Positions 14,801 to 27,912 of a stretch of 64,000 nt of DNA are shown here, one piece after another. Made by a program: the position numbers and the translations under genes. Under the pieces are notes generated by a model. That model did no database searches. It had not been told where the DNA came from and saw nothing but the letters and a program-made list of their open reading frames with translations. Source of the stretch: Paraspadella gotoi (taxonomy: Eukaryota; Chaetognatha). The DNA is taken from the NCBI GenBank assembly GCA_051294375.1, contig CM119268.1, forward strand, positions 21,844,010-21,908,009, in the 5' to 3' direction. Numbering within the stretch: position 1 is the stretch's first letter; the number at the start of each line of letters is the position of its first letter.

Positions 14801-17800
14801 TCGTCCTCCAAAAGCGCCATGTAAAAGCTCGGAATCTCTTGCTAAATATGTTGTTAAGTTGCCGACAGAATTTTCAATCTTATCGAACCATGATTGATCT
14901 TGACGCAACATAGAAGAATATGCGTCTCTTCTTGCTCTCATTGTCAAATTCGATCCTGACAGTTTTTTAAAATTGTAATGCAATTCATGAATCGTTTCTT
15001 TTGAGAATGTTACCTGCTGTACCCAAGAAGAAATAGGATGCAAGGTTTGTAATGCATAGACCAACTCCTAATCCAAACAATACATAAACGGGGAGTAAAA
15101 GCTTTTGATCCATATTTGTTACATTAGGGTCTGCCATTGCTCCAAGTAGTGATGAAAACATGAGACCTCGGATTGGCTGTTCCGTGCCTGTGTTATTATT
15201 ATTACATGTATTCATTTATCATTATTATTATTATTATTATTACATGTATTCCTTTATCATATGCGAAACGTGAGGTAATAAACCTCTTACCTTTTAACAT
15301 GGTGCAAATTAAGCCAACGATTATCAACTTGAGATCTGGTTTGCTCATAATGCCGAGCCTCTTCATTATCACACGAGGCGTGTACTGCGTTTCTTTGACC
15401 TCAACGTGGCTCGCGATGTCCTCGGCCGTGGTCTCGAATCCAATGGACGGCGTGAGGGAGGCCTTTCTCCACGAGCTTCTCCTCTCGTCTCTCGAATCCC
15501 TAAAACTAGATCGAGTTCGACTCGCCAATTCTTTGCCTTTGGCCGAAGCTCTGATGAAGGATCCGTCCTCCTCGATGTCGTCGAGCCTGTGTTTGAATCC
15601 GTCCATGCGCTCCACCTCTGCCTTTTCTTCTTGATCCACTATCTCTTCTTGCGAAACAACCATCTGGTAGTATTTGCCTTTGGATGCAATGAGTTGGCTG
15701 TGGGTTCCTTGTTCGACGATTTTCCCTGTAATTTAAGTTGAATCTAGTGGTTAGCAATGACACAAAATGTAAAGTGTGACATTTAAACTTAAAACCTTTG
15801 TCCAAGACGGCAATAATTTCGGCGCTTTTAATAGTGCTCAGCCGATGGGCGACTATGAGAGTCGTCCTGCCTTCTCTCGCTCTTTCCAACGCCCCTTGCA
15901 CAATGACTTCGCTCTCAGTGTCCAGCGCCGATGTAGCCTCATCGAGGAGGAGCAGTTTGGGGTTCTTTACCAAAGCGCGAGCGATGGCGATTCTGTCCAG
16001 TTGAGATTAAGTTATTGATAAGGTAATATAAAATAAATAATAGGTTAATTTTAGTTTGTACCTTTGCCGTTGTCCCCCACTAATTTGCGTTGAGCTTTGT
16101 GATAAAAGCGTTTCATATTTATCCGGCAGTTGTAATATAAAGCCGTGAATGTTCGCTTGTTTTGCCGCATTGAACACGTCATCGTCCGAAGCGGAGGGAT
16201 GGCCAGCTCTGTTTTAAAAGATTTTTGTATTTCGCAATTTGTTTCGTGGTTCACCTGATAAGAGAGCCATGCTTCTCACCTTATGTTTTCTTTAATTGTT
16301 CCGCCGAACAGAGTGGGCATTTGAGTGACGAATCCTACTGATTGTCTCAACCAGCGGACGTTAAGGTTTTTAATGTCTTCGCCGTCGATCGTGATTCGTC
16401 CGCGATCGACGTCATACAACCTGAGGAGCAATTGGAGCGCTGTGCTCTTACCGCAACCGCTCTCTCCCACTAGCGCCACCGTTTGGCCGGGCTTCACAGA
16501 AAGATGAAAGTTATGTAGAACCTGTTGAATCAAAAGTTTTATAAAAAAGCCTGAAATCTAAATGATCAAGACTAAACTACGCGCCTCGTTTTCTTTGCGA
16601 GATGGATAGGAAAATCCCACATTTTCAAAGTTTAGTTGTCCCGAAATGCTGTTTGGTTTTTTTCCACTTTCGGAAAGAGAATCTATATCCGGGACTCTGT
16701 TCATGATAGAAAATATGTTCAGCGCCGAAGCTTTAGCGTCAAGCAATTCTTCGACTCCAATTAGCATTTGTCCTGCGAAAAATGCTTTGTCAATGCCATT
16801 ATTTACAAAGCATGTACATTTCTCGTAACGTAAATACTTTACCCAGTTGCTGTGCTGCCAGTTGTATGATGAGGAAGACAGTAAAAAACTTGGATGGGTC
16901 GAATTGATCAGGTTCATTTCTGAACAAATATCCGGCGAACCAAATTCCGAATGATAAAACTGAGTAAAGCACTAAAAGCATCATTCCCCAACTTAATCCT
17001 GCAAAATGTATGAAAATGTCATCAATGCTCAAATTTGCTGGAATGTAAGGATATTGGATAGTGATTATTTTTCTTCTTACCTAACAAAACTGATTTTTTG
17101 TGACCGAATTTCAGTGCTCTGTCTAATTTGGAATTATACTTGGAAATTTCGAATGGTATCGCGTTGTACGCCTGAACCGTTTGTATTCCGGACAAGGCTT
17201 CTTCCGATACTTGATTCGCTCCGCCATATTCTTCGATCATTTTTTGTGCAAAATAATTTTGTATTTTAACTAATGCAAACATTTTGATAAACATTGTTGG
17301 AGTGTAAAGAGCTATCATTACTAATGCTAACTTCCATCCTTGAATTAGCGCCATGATTGTAGCAGCTGTGGATAAAATTAACATTGCATTCAGTAATTTT
17401 CAATTCTTTAAGTGTTCTATTATTTTTACCTATATACATTGATCCACTGTTTATAGTATGACCTATTCTTGAGCTCAATCCATCCTCCAGTGTCACCGCA
17501 TCACCTTGTTATTTGATTTTACAATATTTATTATTGTACCTTATCGATAATCATTTTACGACCATACCTGTAATGTGCTGGATAATTTTACCAGTGCCAT
17601 AGAAATCGAAGAAGGCTTGATCTTGTCTCACTAGTCCCTATGAAAAAATTAAAGAAAATATTAAGGTGAAAATTAAAGATTTTCCTATGTCTTATCATGG
17701 CTAGCGTCGTTTTACCCTGAAGAAAGCCTTGTGGAGTTTAGTGACTTGTCTCGTGGATGTAAGGCGCCAGCAGAATTCTTGGAGAAAATGAACGACAACC

Positions 17801-18634
17801 ATGACTCCGACGAAGATGGCGAAGTAAATCAAATAAGTTGAGGAAATCCGGTCAATTAAACTTTCTTTTACTGGACAGAAATTCGTGGAAATGTTCGGAC
17901 TGTTGGAGTGTTGGTTGAATAATGTAAGCGATTGTGTCAGTCATCTACAGTTGAAGGTACCAAAATTTTAAAACCCAGGCCTTACGCAGTGAGGTTAAAT
18001 TCCTGTTGGTATTGCGCTAAGGATCGAAAGATTCCCCCGAAAATTAACATAAATGCGGGCATTGAGGCGCCTCCGATCATGGAACATAGCGAACCCAAAA
18101 CCATCAGGATCACGTCTTTATAATCTAGAGTACAGAGAAATTGTTAATGAAGATTTAGTTAAAACTGATTAATTGATATCGCTATTAGTCTTCACTTTTC
18201 ACCCGCGAAAATGAAGATTTTTCTCCATGAAATCGAAGCCTTTTGATTAGAGATTTTCGTATCCTCGACTTCGCCTTTAGTGGGATTCTCCTCGGCGTTG
18301 CTCTTAGTTTCTGACATTTTTTTTCGGTTTTTTTAAGTTTTGTGCGATATATTGTTTATTTCAATAATAAGTAATGATATTTTTATCATTGCATATCCAC
18401 TTTGGGACCTTTATTTTTTCCAAATTTACTGATGGCTAAGATTGTGTTGGAAAGTTGATTTATTAAAAAACGTAACTTTTTCCAAACAGTTGTATAATAA
18501 AAAAAAAAATGTTTCGAAGTACTACGTAGTTAACTGAAGGTTTTTTCTGAATGTTAAAACGTTATTCTTAATTTCCTACGTGCCAACCTGTTTTGTAAGG
18601 ATTAGTGAATCAGCTTCTATTTATCAACCTTCCA

Positions 18635-18668
<34 letters not shown>

Positions 18669-21136
18669 ACTGGGGAATAAACCTGTTTGGAGGGTTGAGC
18701 TAAATGCGATTAAGGAGAAATTTAAGGCCGATAACCATTAGAGGTCAAATGGTTTTTCTAGTCTTTCAGAAAGTTTTTGTACCTATTAATTGAATAATCA
18801 GAATTACATGGTGACAATTTTACAAGCGCCGGTAGAAATACGGCTGTCATTTGCAAACCAGTGGTTATTTCATTGATTTTAAAATTTAGTTGAGTAGAAA
18901 TATTTAAAACTATTTATGTGTTAAAATTTTATATTGATCAGTTAATATTGCCTTGACAATGAGTGGAGAAAGTTGGCTTGTAAAATCGGGTTTTCATTTT
19001 CTAACTCACTTTTTTTTAGATTCAATTTTTTTCTCTTACTTTCAGTAAGTTTTCTGAAAAAATTTGAAATAAAATAATATTAATTTTATTATCTTCTGAA
19101 AGCCCTTTCAAATCTAAAAAGAATGACGTACTTACAAATACTGTAGTATAAAATTTAACTGGCCCAGTTTTAATTTAATTAGGATACTCAAAAACGAGAC
19201 ATCTTTTTAAAAATCAATAGCTGGAGAGTAAATTTATGATATTTATCAAATTGTGATTAGCTATCTTAAATCCTTTTTTCTCAGGCTCTTTCATGATACT
19301 TATATAAATAATATATTTATGTTATAATAATTTAAACAGGTCATATATTTTGAAAAAAATATTTAAAATAGTAAATAATTCACTTTTGAACTTTTTAATT
19401 GAACCAAGGCTGGGCAGCTCACTTTTTATGTTAGAGCTTTCGTAAGTATATCATTCTCTCCATATTTTTAAGGGCTTTTTGAGGATATTAATATTGTTAA
19501 TATTTTAATAAATACTTTGTTTAAAAAAGCTCGATCCTCATCCTCCTCTTCCCATCCCTCTCCCGAGGATCCGTTCCTTTTAGTCCACTCTCCGCGGTTC
19601 TCGAGTTCTACTAATTTCCTTCTTTTCTAATACTATTCCGGCCAGGGACTTCTCCTCAATAAACATTACCGTTGCGATATAAGTCTTCTTCTTCAGAAAA
19701 GTGCTAAAAGTTCCAAAAAAAAATTGAAGTTAAAAACAGTGAGTTGGAAAATGAAACCCGATTTTACAAGCCAACTTTCTCCACTCATTGTCAAGCCATA
19801 TCTTAACTGATCAATATAAAATTTTAACACATAAATATTTTTAGTATTTTCTACTCAACTAAATTTTAAAATCAATGAAATAACCACTGGTTTGCAAATG
19901 ACAGCATATTTCTACCGGCGCTTGTAAAATTGTCACCATGTAAGGTTTATTTAGAGCTTTTTATTTTGCCTCATCAGCGGTTCTTCCTATACTAAAACTA
20001 GATCCCTCTCCATTTTCCGATGGCAGGTCTCGGTGGGGTCTTGGCGGCGCCGCTGGTGGCCGTGGGACTGGCGGGCCTCGGCATCGGCGCCATGGTTAAG
20101 AAGGGCGCCGACAAGGCGGCCGAGATAAGAGAAAACCGACGCGCTAAGGCCAAGGGTAAGTCAAAGCTGGAGGTTAAATCATCAAATGAAGATTAAAGAA
20201 TCATCTTGAATGCTTACTGATTTCTCCGACTCTTTTCGCAGAAGAGGCGTTGTACCCAACAGAGACGGAAATGTTCGTGCCAATTGAACAAACGACTGAA
20301 GCCAGCGCCCCCCTCGCCAAAAGATCCAAGCGAGAGTCTGGGGAAATCGTCACGGAAGCAAGGTGAGGTTATTCTTGGGTTAAGTAACTCTTGGTAAGTT
20401 CAGAGATTAGTAGCAGAGTTGAAGTTCAATGTGACAGTTTCTTTATTTCAGGCTGGATCACGAGCTGGACTCTCTCAACTCCAGCGTTGTTCCCGTGGCG
20501 ACCTGCGTTGAACAGATGCGCCACAAGCTCAAGTGGCTGGAGGAGGCGGAGAGGAGGCTGGAGAACCTCGGGGTCATGGGTCAAGACGTGGAGAGCATTC
20601 AGGGCCAAATTAATCAACTCAAGGTGAGATGAAGAAGATTGCTGAATCTATTCATAATTCTATTGATTATTAATTTATAACAATACGATCTCCATTTCCG
20701 TGGGAACACTTTAGTCCCTCCAAGAAGACCTCTCCGCCCATCAAGGGGCCGTCCTCAACTCCCTCAACGAGAGTCGATCTCTGCTCGATGACTACAAGGG
20801 AGAATTGACTCTGGATCAGGAGAGAGACTTGAAGGAAGTCTCCGACCTTCTCAAGTCCAGATGCGACGCTTGCGTCAAGCAGACCGACTCCAGGCTCAAG
20901 CTGTTGGGTGAGTGGAGGCGAGGCCATGGACTGCTGGACCAGTTTGTATCTTTGACTTTATCTCTCTCGGCAGGCGACGCTGTGGAGCAATTGACCAAAC
21001 TAGAGCGAGAGATGGGGACTTTGATGGAGTGGACGGCGGCCACGGAGGAGCGACTCGACGAAATCGAGAAGAAGAAGAATTCGGCGCCGCTGAGTGGATC
21101 GGAGAAGCTCGTCGAGGAGCAGAAGGTGTGAGAAAA

Positions 21137-21194
<58 letters not shown>

Positions 21195-22910
21195 AAAACG
21201 ATAGAATGATCATAATAAAAATGAATTCAAAAAAGAAGATAAGAAAAACATTGGAAAGAAGATCAAATCAATCGATTAATCAATCAATCAATCAATCAAA
21301 TCCTTCTTCCCTCGTCCTAGGAACTCTTCGCCGACGTGATGGCCCATCAGGCCGACCTCCGCTTCCTCAATATGGCCGCCCACAAATTCATGGACGACTT
21401 CAAGTCTTTCCACGAAGGCGCCTATCTCTTCAAGGCGGCGACGCGTCAACCTCTCGGCCAGTCGCCGCGAATCTCGATGATCGAGTTTCCCGACGCATCG
21501 GCCGTCAAGGATCGAGTGGTGTCGGCCAACGAGGCCTACAACGACCTCTCCTCTCGCCTAAAATCGCTCGGCGACTCTCTAGACAAACTCCGCGACAAAT
21601 CCAAAGAGTTCGGCGCCGCCAAAGCCAAACTGGACGAGTGGTTGGACGACCGGGCCGGCGCCATCCGCGCCGCCTGCGAGGAGCCGCTCCCGGCCGACCC
21701 GGCGGCGCTGGACGCCCGACTCGAGGAGCTCCGCGGATTTGGTGCCGACCTCGTCTACCAGCGCCGCCTCTTGGCCGACCTCGAGGCGCTCACCGCCGGC
21801 GCCGCCGCGGAAACTGACGCGGACGGCGAAGGCGCGGCGGCTATGAGAGCGGAGACCGACGCCGCCAGACAAAAGATCGACGCCTTAAGCGCCGCTTTAA
21901 GTCAGAAAACATCCGAGGCGCAAGCGGCGCTCATGGCCGCGCAAGGAACGGAGGGCGCCGTCGGTGCTCTTGGCGCTTGGCTAGATGGCGTCGAAGCTGC
22001 TTTCGAGCGAGCCGCCGCAGCCGGTGCCGCGGGAGACAAGGCGGCGCGGGATCGACAAAAGGCCGAGACTGAGCTGCTGCTGGAGGATCTGGCGAGTCAC
22101 GAACCTTCGTTGATGGCGTTGAAAGAAGCCGCCGCTTCGTTGTCGCCGGAGACGAGAGCAAAGGTTCGTATTTATATTATTATTTTCTTTTCTCCTTGTT
22201 TGTTCGAAAGATTTGATTCTATTATTCTTAACATTTATAATTTATCTGAAAATTATCAACAAAAAAAAAAAAAATTCCTTTATTAGTCTATTGGTTAATT
22301 TATTTTTTTAAAATTTTGTTGTTTAATGTTATTCGCTCCGTCGATTTTTCTTTGGACGCAGGTGGAGGAGCTGCTCGGCCGTCTCGAGACGCTCAAGGCC
22401 GGCGCCGACGAGCGGAAGGAGGCGCTGGAGAAAGTGGACGACGCGGTGGGTGGGATGGAGGAAGAGAAGGTAGCCGCCGAGGCTTGGGCCGACGGAGTCT
22501 TGGAGGCTTTGGCCGCCAAGGAGATGCTCAAGGGAGACGCTGAGGAGCAGGAGAGAAAGTTGGAGGAGTGGACGAAGGAGTTGGACCAGAAAGAGGAAGA
22601 GTTAAAGAAGATGGAGGCGGAGATCGACGCCTTGACGGGTGAGTTGAGGGGAAATAATTATAAATAAATACATAAATAAAAAATAAATAAAATAATAAAA
22701 TAAAAAAATTATCTAGCTTCCGGCGCGGTGGCGGACGCGGCGCCCTTAATGGAGTCGGCGAAGGAGTTGAGGCAGACCCTCGACGAGATTCGAGCCGCGT
22801 TGGACGAGACGAGGGCGTCGACGGCGGAGCGGAAGGCCCGCGACGACGAGTTCCGACTCTTGAAGGAAGAAGTCGACAAAGAATTAGATCGGATTGAGAC
22901 GAGTGAGTGA

Positions 22911-22975
<65 letters not shown>

Positions 22976-25066
22976 CTAGCGCGAAAGTGAAAGAGTGAGC
23001 CAAACGGTGTGCAGGAATAAGTTAAATCTCGAAATTCCTTTTCGAGTAAAACGGAATAGGAAAATGTTGGTAGGAGGAGGAGGAGGAAGAAGAAGATGAT
23101 GATGATGATGACGAAAGGAATTAAAAAAAAAGATTCCCGACGTCGGAATCTTTACATCTGGGATCTTCCACTTGGCATCTTCGAGAGATGATTTTTGCGA
23201 CCACTTCCCGTTTCCATAACAACCACCTTTTTCTCACGTCAAGGCTTCAACGTTCTGCCACCGGTGGCGCTCAAGGCCGAAGCCGTGGCGACGCAGCGGG
23301 AAGAAGTGGAACAACTCAAGAAAGACTTGGACCATCTGGAGGCTAAAGTGGACAAGCTCAATGACCTCGGTCTGGCGAGAGAGGTGAGAGATGCCAAGTT
23401 TAGATTTGAAGATCCATTGAGGCGCAGCCATTTCGAATCTAGTTACTTCTTTCCCACCAGGCGGCGATTTCCGGCGACGCAGCGCAGAGCCGCGCCCGGC
23501 TGGGGCGTGGCACGTCGCCGGGCGCGAGGGCGAGAAGGGGCAGTCGATTGGCAGCCAAGAAGAGAGGCTCATTGCAACCGTCAGGGAAAGGGTAAATTAT
23601 AAGTTGAAGGAGGAAAATAGTGAGGTTTTTTAAAAATTTAATTTGGGAAGGTAGGTTTACTAAACATTCCTTTCCCAAATTAAAAAAAAAAAGGATGTAA
23701 AATAGCCAATGTAGCCTTTGTAAAATTGCAATTATGAACCTTCAGGGCAATAAAATGGAATGTTCTTAAAACATTTTTATACTTATATACTCAAAATACG
23801 ACAATATGCAAATGAGATTGATAAACTCGATCTGATTTGAAATAATCCACAAATTTATCCGCTACATATGAAAAATTGTAAGATTACTTGTTTTACTATA
23901 TAGATATGATTATATTCTTTATATAAAGTGTATTCTTTTATAATGTAATGGGGAGAGGGATGTTATTCTAAGGCGAATCAAAATTCTAATATCCGTTGAA
24001 GTCGTTAAGTCACTTCAAAATCTTATATTTAGAATCGCCATCTTCAAAGAGTCGAAATTCGTCAAAAGACTCGGTCAAGAGCCACTCGCGTCTCGCGTCG
24101 TAAATCTATTTTTATCTTTCGCTCATTTTCTGTTTCGAATTGAAAAAATCCCAGGACTTCGACGGATGTGGGTCCTCGACAAGATTCGGTGGGATCCGAG
24201 GCCGACCTCACTTCGCCGCAGGGGGAGACTTACCTCCGGGCCTTTGAGACGGACCCTGTGCAGGTGAGGAAATTTGCGGAGAAACAAAAGATCATTATTT
24301 TAATTTTAATTTTGAAAAGAAAGAAAAAAGTTTTTTTTCTGATTGTCTTTTGTTTTCTCGCTCAGGATCGTAAAATTTTATTCGTAAGCATATACTACTC
24401 GCACCGGGTTTCAAATTGTTAAATGTTTTTTTTTAAACTTTTATTGCTATTATTATTATTACTTGGCGAAAGTTGAATAGTTAACCACACTCATTCATTT
24501 TGGCTCATCGTCTTTTAACTGACACCTTTTCCCTCTCCCGTTTTCGTTCCTAATGGAGATAAACCAGAATCGCGTAGCTGCTTTTGACAATTAACAAAGA
24601 GATATATTTAAATACTAAATGACTAATAATACATTATACATATTTTTGAATCTTTTTTTTTTTGTGAACGTCTTAAAAAAAAAAAATAACTTGATAGTTG
24701 CCGATAGTTTTCCTCATTTTTAATTTTTGACTCCATCTCCTATCAACCTTCAATCTCTCCCCCCCCCTTCCTTCAGGCCGACCTCGACGACGTGAACGGG
24801 CGCTACGACGATCTCATCGGCCGCCTCGGCGCCCGCGACGCCGACATCGCCGCCGTCAAGGGTCAACTCGACGAGTGGACGGGACCCTTGTGGTCCCTGA
24901 TGGCCTGGCTGACGAAGCAAGAGGAAGGGCTCAAGAAGGCGGGCGGAAACGCGGTTCCGGTTAACGTCGACTCGTTGAAGGGTCAGTTCACATCATTCAA
25001 TATTATTATTATTCTTATTATTATTATTATTCTTATTATTATTAATTCTTTCATTGCTATACAACT

Positions 25067-25130
<64 letters not shown>

Positions 25131-27251
25131 GCCTCCAAAAAGAGGCGGAGGCCTTCGACGCGGAGTTGGCGGAGAAGGCCAAGTTGATGGAGAAGGTGAA
25201 GAGTCAAGGGGCGGATTTGCTGCGCGGACGAGACATTGAGGCTTGCGAGGGAGGAGTCGATCTGCAGACGGAGATGCTGCAGATGGAGGACAAGTGGACC
25301 AAGGTGAGGAGTTTGGGTGAGATTGGGTAAGGTGATAGTTTTTTTTGGCTTTAGGAAGAAGATTATACATTATTCTATCTTTTCCACTTGTTTCATTTTT
25401 CCCCTTTTCTTTTTCTCATTTATCCCTTTCCCATTTATCCCTTTCCCATTTATCCCTTTCCATTTTATCCCTTTTCCTTTCCCTTTTATCCCTTTTCCTT
25501 TCCCTTTTTTCCCTTTAATCCCTTTCCCTTTTATACCTTTTATCCCTTTAACTTTTTCCATTTTTCCTTTTTCTCCTTTCATTTTGTCTCTTTCCCTTTT
25601 TTACATCTTCCCTCCCTTTTCCTTTTCCTCCTTTCCCCCTTTCCCTTTTCCCTTTCCTAATATCAACTCTTAACCCCACCAGGTGAAGCGTTTAGAGGAA
25701 GATCGCAAGAAACGCCTCGTCGATCAGTTAGACTCTGTTCAAGAGTTGGAAAAGCTCAAGGAAAACCTGGGGGCGTGGCTCAACGCCAAAACAAAGATGG
25801 CGGGCGTGTTGGGCCCGCTGGCCGTCGATCCCGTCCTCATCGACAACCAGTTGGAGCAGGTGTGGTTCGACGGAGTCGAGAGGATGAGTTAGAATAAAAG
25901 ACAACTGCAACAACCACATCAAGCCACCTCTACATCCCCAACTTCCAGGTGCAAGTGATGGAGGAGGAGCTGAGCACTCAGGAGCCACTCCATCAGCGCC
26001 TCAACGACCTCGGCATTGCCCTGCTCGACGGGTGCGCCCCCAACAGCAGCGACGCCTACGCCGTCGAAAAGGCCCTCGACGACATCAACAAGCAGTGGGG
26101 CAAACTCCAATTCCTTCTCACCGACAGGACTTCTAAGCTTCAGGGCGCCAAGGACCCCAGCAAGGATTTCAAGGTTCGATCATTTTGTTCATTTATTGTG
26201 TTAGAGGGGGATTGTTGTGGGCGAAGTAATGAATCAATTATGAATACACAATGAATATCATTAACTATAAATGTCACATCGGTAAGTTCAGAGTCTTTGA
26301 AGGATCCTCTTCACGATTCTGTCTCCAACAATTGTCGTTAATTTTTGAAAAAAATTTTCTTGATTTTTATATTTTTCTAATTTCTCACTTTTCCTAAATT
26401 CTCACTTTTCCTAAATTCTCACTTTTCCTAAATTCTCACTTTTCCTAAATTCTCACTTTTCCTAAATTCTCTCAATTCCTAAATCCCTTATATTTCTTAT
26501 AGTTTTAAATCTTCTTAATATTTGTCCCCTTTCCCTCCTCCAGGACGCCTTGGAGACGCTTTCCAAGTGGACGTCTCAAACGGACGAACGCCTGACGTCT
26601 CTCTCCTCGTCGCTGCCGACGGGCGAGGAGGCGATCCAGCGAGAGTTGGCGCTCGTGGCGAGTCTCAAGGCGGAGGCGCAGATTCAGAGCGGGATACTGG
26701 ATCGGGCCAAGGGGGCCACGGTGGCGTTGGAAGCCATTTTGAAGGACAGGTGGGGCTGATGGACGATGCTGGGCTCGTTTGCTAAATGATTCGAACGGTT
26801 AGATTATCATCGGTGGCAGAGTGAAAAAATGTTTGTGAAACAAAACTCAAAAGACGTTTTAAATTATTCAAGAAACGAATTTTTTTTTTCCTCACCTGAT
26901 AGTATTCGGCGCTAAAATCTTACTTCTGGTCTGTCGACTTCTTTACCTTACCATTTCTCCTTTCTCCCCTTTGAACATCCCAGAACGCTCACACAAGACC
27001 TAAAGTCCCGCCAGGCGGCGGCGGAGCGTCCCTTCAACGACCTGACCCGGCGCCTGGACGCCAGGGAGCGCGAACTGACCCAAGCGGCGTCGGAGGGCGC
27101 AAAGTTGGCGGAGGCGGTGGCAGAGCTGGAGGGCGTCGTCGCCGCCAGACGGGATGAGTTGGCCAAAGCGGCGCCGGTGTCGGCCAGGGTCGACGAACTC
27201 AGGGAACAGGTGAGTTTATTAGGCTAAACGGGGGTAAGGAGTTTCTTTACA

Positions 27252-27283
<32 letters not shown>

Positions 27284-27848
27284 TTTCCTCCAGTCATCCA
27301 AACACGACGCCTTCCATTCGGATCTCTCCAAACGAGGCAACGACCTCGCGGCGCTGGCCGCCAAAGCCAAGGCCGCGGCGCCCGCCGACCCCGCGGTGCT
27401 GGAAAAGATCGCCGCGCTCGAGGCCGACTTCGCCACAACCAAAGCCGATTCGGGCCGCCGACAGGACAAGCTCAAGAAGTGCCTCGCCAACGCGCAGGTA
27501 GATAATGAGTGAGAGTGCCTGGACGGGTGAGGTGGGATAAAGGAGGAAAAGAGACAAGTGCATTTGCTGCCATCTGGTGGAAAAAGGTGGTTGCGGGCAT
27601 GCGGGGCCTTTAGTTCTTTCTCAAAAATAAAATTACAATTAGCGATATTTGAGGTTTTTGTCGCTCGTTTTCGCGATTTCCAATTTTGGCTAAAAAATTG
27701 AGCGAAAAAGTCGAACCGAAAAAAAAATTGAAAAAAAGAAGAAAAAATTTGGAAAAAAGTTGGTCAGCGCAAAATAAACAGATTTTGCGGTGGATTTTTC
27801 TCACGACGAAAGTCGTTCGACCTAAGAAAAATTGTTTATTTTAAAAAG

Positions 27849-27912
<64 letters not shown>

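Noticed and set aside
17941-17943. Selenocysteine reading of the TGA in the ABC transporter
   Set aside because: No reason for selenium in this extracellular loop, and no SECIS element was sought or seen; an error or null allele is simpler.
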